From Planctomycetota bacterium (lineage in GTDB: Bacteria; Planctomycetota; Planctomycetia; Gemmatales; Gemmataceae): a DNA stretch of 43,526 bases. The notes beneath the pieces were generated by a model. It was not told the origin of the DNA. It saw only the letters and a list, made by a program, of their open reading frames with translations, and made no database searches. The DNA lies in NCBI GenBank assembly GCA_016177925.1, contig JACOUH010000295.1:1-43526 (forward strand), read 5' to 3'. Positions within the stretch are counted from its first letter, which is position 1; every line of letters starts with the position of its first letter. The position numbers were made by a program, and so were the translations under genes. Below are positions 8,522 to 15,603 of the stretch, one piece after another.

Positions 8522-10201
8522 ATGAAGCTGAGCAACTACTCGCTGACCTACGCCCGCGAATTCGCCGCCAAGCGCATGGACGTGTTCGCGTTCCTCTCGC
8601 TGTGCCGGCAGCTCGGGGTGGAGGGTGCCAGCCTGCACGTCCGCCAGCTCGACAACACCGACCCGGCCTATCTGAAACGCGTGCGACGGGCGTACCTCGA
8701 CAACGGCCTATCGGTGTCGATGCTCACCGTGTCGACCAACTTCGGCCAGCCGGCGGAGAAGCACGAGGCGGTGTTCGCTTCGGCGCGAGCCGCCCTCCAG
8801 GCTGCCGTCTCGCTGGGTGCGCCGCTGTTGCGCATCTTCGCCGGCTCGCCGCCCACTGAGGCGGAACGCGGCCGAGCCTTCAACCGTGCCGCCGCTGCGG
8901 TGCGCAAGCTCTGTATCGAGGCGGCCGATGCGGGCATCCCGATCGGCCTACAGAACCACAACCACGGCGCCCTCGTCCGCACTGGCGACGAGGTGGTCCG
9001 CTTCCTTAAAGCGGTCGACCACCCCAACCTTGTGTTCGTCCTCGACACCGGGCAGTTCGCCGGCAGCCGCGGCGCCAGCGGCGCGCCGCCCGCCAAGCTG
9101 CGCGGCGCCGACTACCTCGCCAGCATCCGCCAGACCGCCCCGCTGGCCCGCCACGTCCGCGCCAAGTTCTACAACCCCGACCGCGACGGCGCCGAGCCGT
9201 TCCTCGACTACCCGAAGATTGTTGACCTCCTTGCCGGCGTGCATTACACCGGCTTCCTCGACATCGTCTACGAGCCGGGCACCGGCGGCAACGGCCCCGG
9301 CGAGGACCCCACGACGGCCGTGCCGCGCGTGGTGCGGTATCTGCGCGAGCGCATCCGCGCTGTCGAGCAGTCCGGCACCCCGAGGGCGAAGGCGCCGGTT
9401 CGCTACCGCGGGCTGAGCAACGACAAGTATTTTGCCGAAGAGCGCGTGCGCGTGGCGCGGGAGGTGACGTTCCTGGAGGGGCCGGCGGCCGACCGCAGCG
9501 GCCGGATCTTCTTCAGCAACATCCCTGCCCAGCGCATCCTGACCTGGGACCCGAAGGCGGCCCGGCTGACCGTCTTCCGCGAGCACAGCAACCAGGCCAA
9601 CGGGCTTCGCTTCGATGCCGACGGCCGGCTGCTCGCCTGCGAGGGCGACCGCGTCACGCGCACCGACCTGACGACCGGCAAGGTGACGGTACTGGTAGAC
9701 CAGTACCAGGGCAAGCCGCTCGGCGATTTGGAATGGGACGGCTTGAACCTGGCGGAATTGAATTTCGACGGCATCGCGACGTCGCCCGACGACAAGGTAC
9801 TCTACCTGATCGACGCCGACGGCGGCGCGAAGCGGGCGCGGCGGATTCGGGCCTACGACCTGAAGGCCGACGGGACGGTGGCGAACGAGCGGTTGGTGTA
9901 CGACTTCTATCCCGGCCGTTCCGGCGACGGCATGAAGGTCGACGCAGAGGGCAACCTGTACGTGGCGGCCGGGCTGCACCGCCGCCGCGGCAGCAGCGAG
10001 ACGCTCGACACGCGGCCGGGCATCCACGTCCTCACGCCGCGCGGCGGGCTGGTGGCCTTCCTCGAGACGCCGGAGGACACGATCACCAACTGCGCCTTCG
10101 GCGGCGACGACCTCCGCACCCTGTACGTGACCTGCGGCAAGCTGCTGCTGAGTGTCCGCACGCGCATCCCCGGCAAGCCGGCCTACCGGCCCCTCAAGTA
10201 G
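8522..10201 (+). CDS. TIM-barrel sugar phosphate isomerase fused to SMP-30/gluconolactonase propeller
   Basis: 559 residues from the ATG at 8522 (GAGG about 8 bases upstream; the TIM-barrel strand MKLSNYSLTYARE begins here). An upstream in-frame GTG at 8405 only adds unconserved residues. Residues 1-290 match the xylose-isomerase-like/AP endonuclease 2 fold: LRIFAG, then IGLQNHNHGALV with metal-ligand-type residues, then FVLDTGQF. Residues about 315-555 match the SMP-30/gluconolaconase propeller: EGP with Glu319 as the expected metal ligand, NGLRFDADGRLLACEG, GDGMKVDAEGNLYVAAG. The fusion implies sequential steps on a sugar or sugar lactone (isomerisation/epimerisation and lactone hydrolysis), cytoplasmic since no signal peptide is seen. 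The exact substrate is unknown. Confidence 0.8.
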   Translation: MKLSNYSLTYAREFAAKRMDVFAFLSLCRQLGVEGASLHVRQLDNTDPAYLKRVRRAYLDNGLSVSMLTVSTNFGQPAEKHEAVFASARAALQAAVSLGAPLLRIFAGSPPTEAERGRAFNRAAAAVRKLCIEAADAGIPIGLQNHNHGALVRTGDEVVRFLKAVDHPNLVFVLDTGQFAGSRGASGAPPAKLRGADYLASIRQTAPLARHVRAKFYNPDRDGAEPFLDYPKIVDLLAGVHYTGFLDIVYEPGTGGNGPGEDPTTAVPRVVRYLRERIRAVEQSGTPRAKAPVRYRGLSNDKYFAEERVRVAREVTFLEGPAADRSGRIFFSNIPAQRILTWDPKAARLTVFREHSNQANGLRFDADGRLLACEGDRVTRTDLTTGKVTVLVDQYQGKPLGDLEWDGLNLAELNFDGIATSPDDKVLYLIDADGGAKRARRIRAYDLKADGTVANERLVYDFYPGRSGDGMKVDAEGNLYVAAGLHRRRGSSETLDTRPGIHVLTPRGGLVAFLETPEDTITNCAFGGDDLRTLYVTCGKLLLSVRTRIPGKPAYRPLK

Positions 10202-10316
10202 GTCAGGCTTTCCAGCCTGACGCGGTCTCCACGTCAGGCTGGAACGCCTGACGCGGTCTCCACGTCAGGCTGGAAAGCCTGACCTACGTGCGTTGCTTTC
10301 GTGCCGGGGGAATACG
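10198..10316. repeat. palindromic repeat, GTCAGGC family (three units)
   Basis: Three 20-bp units of the form GTCAGGCTTTCCAGCCTGAC are separated by two copies of GCGGTCTCCAC. Each unit is itself a hairpin, and the outer ones end in GTAG/CTAC to make one long palindrome (10198-10287). The right flank to 10316 (TTCGTGCCGGGGGAATAC) matches the outer arm of the copy at 14000. The left edge overlaps the stop of the isomerase/SMP-30 gene, and minus-strand reading of the element supplies the C-terminus and stop codon of the kinase gene. Confidence 0.85.
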
Positions 10317-11424
10317 GACCATGGCGTCCCGGGACGGGGGATAGGACGGCGGTCGCCTGGCTGGGGTCGAGGTTCGTCAGTCCCTGCTCGTCCAGCTCCA
10401 GGATGTAGCACGAATCACAGCTCCCCGGCTCCGCGAACGGGGTCAGGGCACCGGTCACGGCTCCAGGCGTTGGGAAGCGAGCGGCAGCCGACTTGGCCAT
10501 CATCGTCCGGACCACCTCGCCCAGCCCGCGCGGCAGTTCCGGGCGCAACCGCTCCACGGGCTGCGGTTCCTCGCCGCGGTGACGGCGGAGCTTCTCCTCC
10601 CATCCCCCTCCGGGGAAGGGAGGATGACCGGTCAGCAGGTGGTAGAGCGTGCAGCCCAGGGCGTAGACGTCGGCACGGGTGTCGACCCGGCCCGGGTCGA
10701 CGGCCTGCTCCGGGGCCATATAATCGGGCGTACCGCCTGACGCCGCGGAGGCCGGAACGGCGCCGGCGAGAGACGCCAGGCCGAGGTCCAGCACCTTGAC
10801 GACATTCGCACACGAGGTCAGCAGGAGGTTGGACGGCTTGACATCCCGGTGGACCAGACCGCGCTCAAGGGCGTGTTGCAGACCCAGCGCCGCCTGGCGG
10901 GCGTAGTCGCACGCCCGCCCCACGGGCAGCGCCCCCTGGTCGCGCACCATCCGGGCCAGGTTCCGGCCCGTGGCGTATTCCATGACCAGGAAATACGACT
11001 CGCCAGCCCGGCCGCCGCCGTAGGTCTGAAGGAGGTTGGGGTGTTCCAGGCCGGCCCCCGCCCAGAGTTCGTGACACAAGCGGTCGACCGCCTCGTCCGG
11101 GAGCAGCCCCTCGCGCAGCACTTTGAGGGCCACGACCCGACCGTTCCCCTGGTAGCGGGCCTTGAAAACCCGCGCGGTGCTGCCCTCGCCCAGAGGGCCC
11201 AGCACGACGTAGCCGCCGAGCTGGAGTTCGTGCCCCCGGCCGGCGAAGAGTTCCTGGGCCTGGTAGGCGGTCAGCCAGCCGCGCTTCAGAACGGCACGGA
11301 CCAGCTCAGACGGCCCTCCCCGATACCGGCGCTGAAGGTCTTCGAGCGCGCGCATCTCATCGGGCCCAAGGAGTTGCCCCTTGCGCAGCAGCTTAAGAAC
11401 GGACGCCAGTGTTGGTCGAGACAT
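10234..11424 (-). CDS. serine/threonine protein kinase (Hanks type)
   Basis: 396 residues from the ATG at 11424 (AGGAAGGG just upstream; in-frame sequence further upstream is repeat-derived). An N-terminal helical region (1-70) precedes the kinase fold: glycine loop GEGSTA (79-84), VALK with Lys101, HRDVKPSN with Asp194, DLG with Asp213 (in place of DFG) and APEQ (237-240). All catalytic residues are present. There is no transmembrane segment, so it is a soluble planctomycete-type kinase. The last ~19 residues (HVGQAFQPDVETASGVPA) and the stop are encoded by the GTCAGGC palindrome, so the original C-terminus was replaced or extended. The next gene upstream on this strand is an ECF sigma factor, a frequent partner of such kinases, but about 380 bases of repeats lie between. 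Confidence 0.9.
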   Translation of the reverse strand: MSRPTLASVLKLLRKGQLLGPDEMRALEDLQRRYRGGPSELVRAVLKRGWLTAYQAQELFAGRGHELQLGGYVVLGPLGEGSTARVFKARYQGNGRVVALKVLREGLLPDEAVDRLCHELWAGAGLEHPNLLQTYGGGRAGESYFLVMEYATGRNLARMVRDQGALPVGRACDYARQAALGLQHALERGLVHRDVKPSNLLLTSCANVVKVLDLGLASLAGAVPASAASGGTPDYMAPEQAVDPGRVDTRADVYALGCTLYHLLTGHPPFPGGGWEEKLRRHRGEEPQPVERLRPELPRGLGEVVRTMMAKSAAARFPTPGAVTGALTPFAEPGSCDSCYILELDEQGLTNLDPSQATAVLSPVPGRHGPYSPGTKATHVGQAFQPDVETASGVPA

Positions 11425-11440
11425 TCCCAGCCCTTCCTCT

Positions 11441-11471
11441 AGTCGGATAGTCGGATAGTCGGATAGTCGAT
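11441..11471. repeat. short tandem repeat (GGATAGTC units)
   Basis: About three and a half copies of the 8-mer GGATAGTC lie immediately upstream of the kinase ribosome site. On the minus strand they read as repeated TATCCGAC. This could be a simple slippage tract. Confidence 0.7.
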
Positions 11472-11490
11472 AACTCGGAACTCTCTGACT

Positions 11491-11594
11491 AGGGCGTTTT
11501 GCAGTCGGCCGTAGCACAGGCGTCTCGCCTGTGCCGAAGCGCGACAGCGCACAGGCGAGACGCCTGTGCTACGAGCAATTGCAAACCGCTCTAA
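11491..11594. repeat. palindromic repeat, GCACAGGCG family (copy 1)
   Basis: About 44-bp imperfect arms around a 14-base loop. The inner part is GTAGCACAGGCGTCTCGCCT with its complement GCACAGGCGAGACGCC. The outer part is AGGGCGTTTTGCA on the left and TGCAAACCGCTCT on the right. Each arm holds its own small hairpin (CAGGCGTCTCGCCTG). It lies between the kinase and the sigma factor gene. The same element is present twice at 43073-43258. Confidence 0.85.
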
Positions 11595-11690
11595 TCGACT
11601 TACCGACTTGTCGACAGGTGGAACACAGGGAGACCGCGCAGCGCGACTGCCGCCCTCCTCGCGACGGCAGACGAGGGTGAAAAATGGGGA

Positions 11691-11712
11691 GGGGCATACG
11701 GCCTTATGCCCC
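11691..11712. repeat. short inverted repeat between genes
   Basis: GGGGCATA and TATGCCCC face each other across a 6-base loop, about 90 bases past the sigma factor stop. There is no T-run on either side, so a standard intrinsic terminator is not supported. The rest of 11595-11801 shows nothing recognisable. Confidence 0.45.
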
Positions 11713-11801
11713 TACCCGACAAGGACGGAAGGCCGTCGGTCCCTGCCTATGACAAGACGATCGTGTAGACGCACGGAGCGAGCGGGCCACACCGACACAG
11801 G

Positions 11802-12779
11802 TCAGGGCGAACGGCAGTCGGTGCCGCGGACCGCGGTCGGTTGCGACCCTTGGGTCGCGTTCTGGGTGTTGCTCTCGCTCGCGTCAGGGAAAGGCGCTGG
11901 CGAAGCAGTCTCGCTGGAGTAAAACACGGTGGCGCCGACCGACACGGCGAGTGCCCCCAACAGGATGAAGAGCGTGTGCAGGAGCTTGCGCCGCGCCGCC
12001 GCCATGCCGCGCAGGGTGGCGTCCACCAGGGCGGCGACCTTGCCGGAAACGACCCCCGCCTGTCCGCCGGCAAACCCCGCCTGGACCGTGCCATGGACCA
12101 GGTGCCCGGGCAGCGGTCCCCCGTCGGGGCGCAGGGCCAGCACCAGGGCGAAAAAGCCGGCCGGCGCCTGTCGGTTGCGACCCTGCATCCGGTCGCGCAA
12201 CATCTCGCGGCCGCGCGCCAGCCGATAGGACATCGACCCGGCAGGCCAGCCCAGGCGACGGGCGGCCTCTTCGTTGGTCAGCCCCTCGAGATAGCAAAGA
12301 ACCAGGGGCAGGCGATACTTATCGGGGAGGCGGTTCAGTTCGGCGTCGAGGGCCGAACGCAGTTCCCGCCAGGCGTGGTCAACCGGAGGTTCTTCCGCAG
12401 CAGTCACGGACGCGACCTGCCTTTCTTGCTTACGCCGGCGGGCCGCCTGGGTCCGGGCTTTCCTCGCGGTGCGGTAAGCGACCCCGTACAGCCAACTACC
12501 CAGCAGGTCCGGATTGGCGATGCTGCCGGCGCGGCGCACCAGGATGAGGAAGGTGGCCTGGAAGGCGTCTTCGGCATCCTGCTCGTGGTCAAGGATGCGA
12601 CGGCACAGCCCCAGTACCATCGGTCCGTGCCGCTGGACGAGGGCCGCGAAGGCCGTCTTGTCCTGCTGGCGCAGAAACCGATCCAGCAGTTCTCGGTCGG
12701 TCAGGTTCGCCGTCGCCGGGCCTGGGCGCTGCCCGAGAGCCAGCGGACGGCGAAGTGCCTGTGCATCTGTCATACTCAT
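11802..12779 (-). CDS. ECF RNA polymerase sigma factor with C-terminal membrane segment
   Basis: 325 residues from ATG at 12779 (purine-rich GGAAGAGGG upstream; a second ATG at 12773 is also possible). Region 2: LTDRELLDRFLRQQDKTAFA then DAEDAFQATFLILVRRAGSI, the classic ECF -10 and polymerase-binding helix. Region 4: LPDKYRLPLVLCYLEGLTNE then AARRLGWPAGSMSYRLARGR, a helix-turn-helix for the -35 box. After this come about 100 extra residues with one hydrophobic segment (about 275-297, LHTLFILLGALAVSVGATVF) and a short low-complexity tail. Planctomycete ECF factors often carry long membrane or WD40 C-terminal extensions. Here the extension is short, about one tail's length past the membrane segment, so it may be truncated. 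It likely self-tethers or senses the envelope. No separate anti-sigma gene is adjacent. Confidence 0.85.
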   Translation of the reverse strand: MSMTDAQALRRPLALGQRPGPATANLTDRELLDRFLRQQDKTAFAALVQRHGPMVLGLCRRILDHEQDAEDAFQATFLILVRRAGSIANPDLLGSWLYGVAYRTARKARTQAARRRKQERQVASVTAAEEPPVDHAWRELRSALDAELNRLPDKYRLPLVLCYLEGLTNEEAARRLGWPAGSMSYRLARGREMLRDRMQGRNRQAPAGFFALVLALRPDGGPLPGHLVHGTVQAGFAGGQAGVVSGKVAALVDATLRGMAAARRKLLHTLFILLGALAVSVGATVFYSSETASPAPFPDASESNTQNATQGSQPTAVRGTDCRSP

Positions 12780-12958
12780 CCCTCTTCCGGAAGATGACTC
12801 CTCTCTTACACTCTGTACTGCCCAGGCCCAAGAAGACAAATGAAAAAAATGGCACTGCCTCGAAAAAAAGATGCGCGGCGTGTTTGGCGAGCGGTCCTTC
12901 GGTTTACCACCCTGGCCACCGGGACGCCCCTCCCGATCAGCAGGGTGGTGTCCACTTG

Positions 12959-13031
12959 TCACTCAGGGATGAGAGCGACGGCCTCGACCTCGATCAGCCA
13001 GTCGACTCCAGGGCCGGCCGGGCTACGCTGG
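12959..13031 (-). pseudogene. C-terminal remnant of a RidA-like gene
   Basis: Directly at the 3' end of the dehydratase gene the minus strand reads SVARPALEST in one frame and then WLIEVEAVALIPE-stop in the next. Joined by one added base these form a typical RidA/YjgF ending (xVEIEAxA). RidA deaminates the enamine/imine products of threonine dehydratase, so a ridA gene beside this enzyme would make sense. Only the last ~22 codons remain, frame-shifted, and the first codons overlap the dehydratase stop. This is a match by eye and short. Confidence 0.4.
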
Positions 13032-13913
13032 CTCTGTCGCAACGAGCCGGAAGAAATCCTCGCGCGTGATGTTCTCTCCCGTCAGGATGATGCAGACGGG
13101 CTCTTCAAGTTCCCTCTCGTGCTCCTTGACAACGGCGATGGTGACGGCACTGGACGGCTCCACGAGCAAGCCTTGCAGATCGTACAGCAACCGCATGGCA
13201 GCGGCGATGTTCGACTCCGTGACCAGGTGAAGGGCGATGCCCCGTTCGGCGATCCGTTGCTGTACCGCCGGATGGGGATCATCCAGGACGAGGCCCTCGG
13301 CAATGGTGCGCGACCGTTGATGCGTGAAGGGAGTGTAGGTCGGAAAGTTAAACGCCTCGCAGCCGACCAACCGGACTGGCGCCGGGTGCTGCCCGAGATA
13401 TTCCGTCAGCCCCATGAGCAGGCCGCCACCGCCCACCGGAAAGACGAGCGACCGGCACCCGGGCAGTGCCTCCAGGACCTCCCGGGCAATGGCCTGGTAG
13501 CCGTCGGTCCAGAGCGGGTCCAGGTGCGGGTGGACAAAATACGCCTCCCGCTCCCGGGCCACCTGCGTGGCGGTGCGGATCAGGTCGCTGCCGCCTCCGG
13601 CAATCTTGAGCAATTCCACGCCCAGCGCCTGGAGTTTCTCGTCCTTCGCCCGGGAAATCGTCTGGGGCACCACCCCCACCACGCAGAAGCCGAAGGCCCT
13701 GGCCCCGACCGCCACCCCCAGGGCCGTGTTCCCCATGGATGGCACCACCAGTTGCCTGGTTCGACCTTCCCGGCCCAATCGTTCGAGCAGGTGGATGGTC
13801 CCGCGAATCTTGAAACTGCCGGCAAGGGCCAGGTGCTCGCACTTGGCCCACACTTGCCGGTGCGGGAAGAGATTGCTCAGTCGGACCAAGGGGGTCGGAA
13901 TGGTGGTCAACAT
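13023..13913 (-). CDS. threonine dehydratase/serine racemase-like PLP enzyme
   Basis: 296 residues from the ATG at 13913 (GGGGAAG 5 bases upstream). A GTG nine codons earlier has a poorer ribosome site. It is a fold-type II PLP enzyme: the PLP lysine is Lys35 in GSFKIRGT, the phosphate-binding loop is in VFPVGGGGLLMG, and the C-terminus reads VEPSSAVTIAV then IILTGENI. It is likely a catabolic L-threonine/serine ammonia-lyase or amino-acid racemase, forming 2-oxo acid and ammonia via an enamine. There is no regulatory ACT domain, so it is the short TdcB/racemase type. It lacks a few residues at the end relative to the family, and a RidA-like remnant abuts its stop. It could act on a related beta-hydroxy amino acid. 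Confidence 0.8.
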   Translation of the reverse strand: MLTTIPTPLVRLSNLFPHRQVWAKCEHLALAGSFKIRGTIHLLERLGREGRTRQLVVPSMGNTALGVAVGARAFGFCVVGVVPQTISRAKDEKLQALGVELLKIAGGGSDLIRTATQVAREREAYFVHPHLDPLWTDGYQAIAREVLEALPGCRSLVFPVGGGGLLMGLTEYLGQHPAPVRLVGCEAFNFPTYTPFTHQRSRTIAEGLVLDDPHPAVQQRIAERGIALHLVTESNIAAAMRLLYDLQGLLVEPSSAVTIAVVKEHERELEEPVCIILTGENITREDFFRLVATEPA

Positions 13914-13999
13914 GTGGACTTCCCCACAACTGGTGGACACCCAGGGAAGGGTGTAAACTTACCCTGGGAGGTCCATGATGGCAAGATCGCGACGCACCT

Positions 14000-14094
14000 A
14001 TTACCCCGGCCCGGAAGTAGGTCAGGCTTTCGAGCCTGACGCGGCCTCAACAAGTCAGGCTAGAAAGCCTGACCTACTTTCGTGCCGGGGTAAT
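14000..14094. repeat. palindromic repeat, GTCAGGC family (full copy with outer arms)
   Basis: 41-bp arms (14000-14040 and 14054-14094) with three mismatches and a 13-base loop. The outer arm ATTACCCCGGC pairs with GCCGGGGTAAT. Each inner arm is itself a 20-bp hairpin, GTCAGGCTTTCGAGCCTGAC. It lies between the divergent dehydratase and permease genes and may overlap their control region. The copy at 10198 shares both inner units and the right outer arm. Confidence 0.9.
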
Positions 14095-14130
14095 ACTCCC
14101 CGAGCTGGACACGCCGGCCGGAGGTGACCA

Positions 14131-15522
14131 GTGACCGAGAGGAGGACACGAAGAATCGTCGGAGCGGTGGAGCGTTTCTTTCGCCTGGGTGAGCACAAGA
14201 CCACACTTCGGACCGAGGTGCTGGGTGGGGTGACGACATTCGCCACGATGGCGTACATCATCGTCGTCAACCCGGCCATCCTCCAGTACGCCGACCTGCC
14301 TGTTGGGCCGAGCACCGTGGCAACTATCCTCACCGCGGTCGCCGGCTCGCTGCTGATGGGGTTGTACGCCAACCGGCCGCTGGCGGTGGCCCCCTACATG
14401 GGCGAGAACGCCTTCCTCGCCTTCGGCCTGACCGCACTGGGGATCGGCTGGCAACTGCGGTTAGGAGCAGTGTTTGTCAGCGGCGTGGTCTTCCTGGTCA
14501 TCACCCTGTTGCGTGTCCGCTCCTGGCTCGCTGACTCCATCTCGACCAGCATGAAACACAGCTTCGCCGTGGGCATTGGCCTTTTCCTGGCCTTCCTCGG
14601 GCTGTACCAGACTGGCATCGTCACCAGCTTCGTGGAAGGGATGCCTGTGCCCAAGACGGCATTGATCCCCAAACCCGACGTGCCCGTGAAGCTCGGCAAC
14701 CTTTGCGACACGAGGGTTCAGCTGGCCATGTTCGGCTTCGTCCTGACCGCCGTGCTGATGTGCTGGCGCGTCAAGGGGGCGATCCTGCTGGGCATCGTCG
14801 TCACAGCGACCGCGGGTTATCTGGTGGGAGTCGGGGAAGCTCCAACGGGGGTCGTCGCTCTCCCCTTCACCGGCGACTACGACCTGAGCCCGATCGCCTT
14901 CCAGCTCGACATCGTGGGGGTCTTCCGGCTGAGCTTCCTGCCGATCCTGCTGACGCTATTCCTGATGAGCTTCCTGGACACCCTGGGCACGCTGGTCGGC
15001 GTGGGGGCGGCCGGGCAGATGCTCGACGCGCGCGGGAACTTTCCGCAGATAGAACGGCCGATGCTCGTCGATGCCTGTTCCTGCATGTTCAGCGCGCTGG
15101 TGGGGACGTCCACGAGCGGGGCCTACATCGAGTCGGCCGCCGGGGTGCGCGAGGGAGCACGGACGGGGCTGGCGGCGGTGACAACGGCGCTGCTGTTCGC
15201 GGTGGCGCTCTTCTTCATCCCGTTGGTGCAGCCGCTCCAGCACCTCAGTTACGCCTACGGTCCAGCCCTGATCGCGGTCGGGGTGATGATGCTCGGGACC
15301 GTCACGAGGATCGACTTCAACGACCTGACCGAGGCGGTGCCGGCGTTCATCACCTTGGCGATGATCGTGTTCACGTACAATATCGGCAACGGCCTGACGG
15401 CAGGACTGGTCCTCTACCCGCTGCTCAAGGTAGCGGCGGGGCGCGGCCGGGAACTCAACGCCGGTTCCGTCGTACTCGGCCTGGCCTGCCTGGTGTACTA
15501 TGTGTTCGGGCTGCGGCATTAG
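14131..15522 (+). CDS. AzgA-type purine (adenine/guanine/hypoxanthine) permease, NCS2-related
   Basis: 463 residues from a GTG at 14131 (GGAGGTG 4 bases upstream). About 12-14 hydrophobic segments. Recognisable AzgA-like signatures are TTFATMAYIIVVNPAIL near residues 30-46, then LFANRP-like LYANRPLAVAPYMGENAFLA, and a second half with FLDTLGTLVGVGAAGQML and EYIES-like SGAYIESAAGVREGARTGLA, where proton and base contacts lie in the family. It probably imports purine bases by proton symport across the inner membrane. Substrate choice among purines cannot be read. It is a stand-alone gene divergent from the dehydratase, with the 14000 palindrome between them. Confidence 0.88.
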   Translation: MTERRTRRIVGAVERFFRLGEHKTTLRTEVLGGVTTFATMAYIIVVNPAILQYADLPVGPSTVATILTAVAGSLLMGLYANRPLAVAPYMGENAFLAFGLTALGIGWQLRLGAVFVSGVVFLVITLLRVRSWLADSISTSMKHSFAVGIGLFLAFLGLYQTGIVTSFVEGMPVPKTALIPKPDVPVKLGNLCDTRVQLAMFGFVLTAVLMCWRVKGAILLGIVVTATAGYLVGVGEAPTGVVALPFTGDYDLSPIAFQLDIVGVFRLSFLPILLTLFLMSFLDTLGTLVGVGAAGQMLDARGNFPQIERPMLVDACSCMFSALVGTSTSGAYIESAAGVREGARTGLAAVTTALLFAVALFFIPLVQPLQHLSYAYGPALIAVGVMMLGTVTRIDFNDLTEAVPAFITLAMIVFTYNIGNGLTAGLVLYPLLKVAAGRGRELNAGSVVLGLACLVYYVFGLRH

Positions 15523-15540
15523 AGAGCGAAACCAAGTTCG

Positions 15541-15590
15541 GTTAGCCGCGACGCGCTAGCGGAGCGCTCCGCTGGCGCGTCGCGGCTAAC
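15541..15590. repeat. palindromic repeat, TTAGCCGCGACGCG family
   Basis: A near-perfect 50-bp palindrome starting GTTAGCCGCGACGCG and ending CGCGTCGCGGCTAAC, with no real loop. It lies 18 bases after the permease stop and 13 bases before the next ATG, so it separates two co-directional genes and could act as a transcript hairpin. Confidence 0.85.
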
Positions 15591-15603
15591 CACGAGGAAT
15601 GGC

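Noticed and set aside
10198..10316. Rho-independent terminator shared by convergent genes
   Set aside because: No T-run follows; the repeat occurs elsewhere with the same flanks, and it is part of the kinase coding sequence.
11691..11712. Intrinsic terminator after the sigma factor
   Set aside because: The hairpin lacks a T-run on either side.
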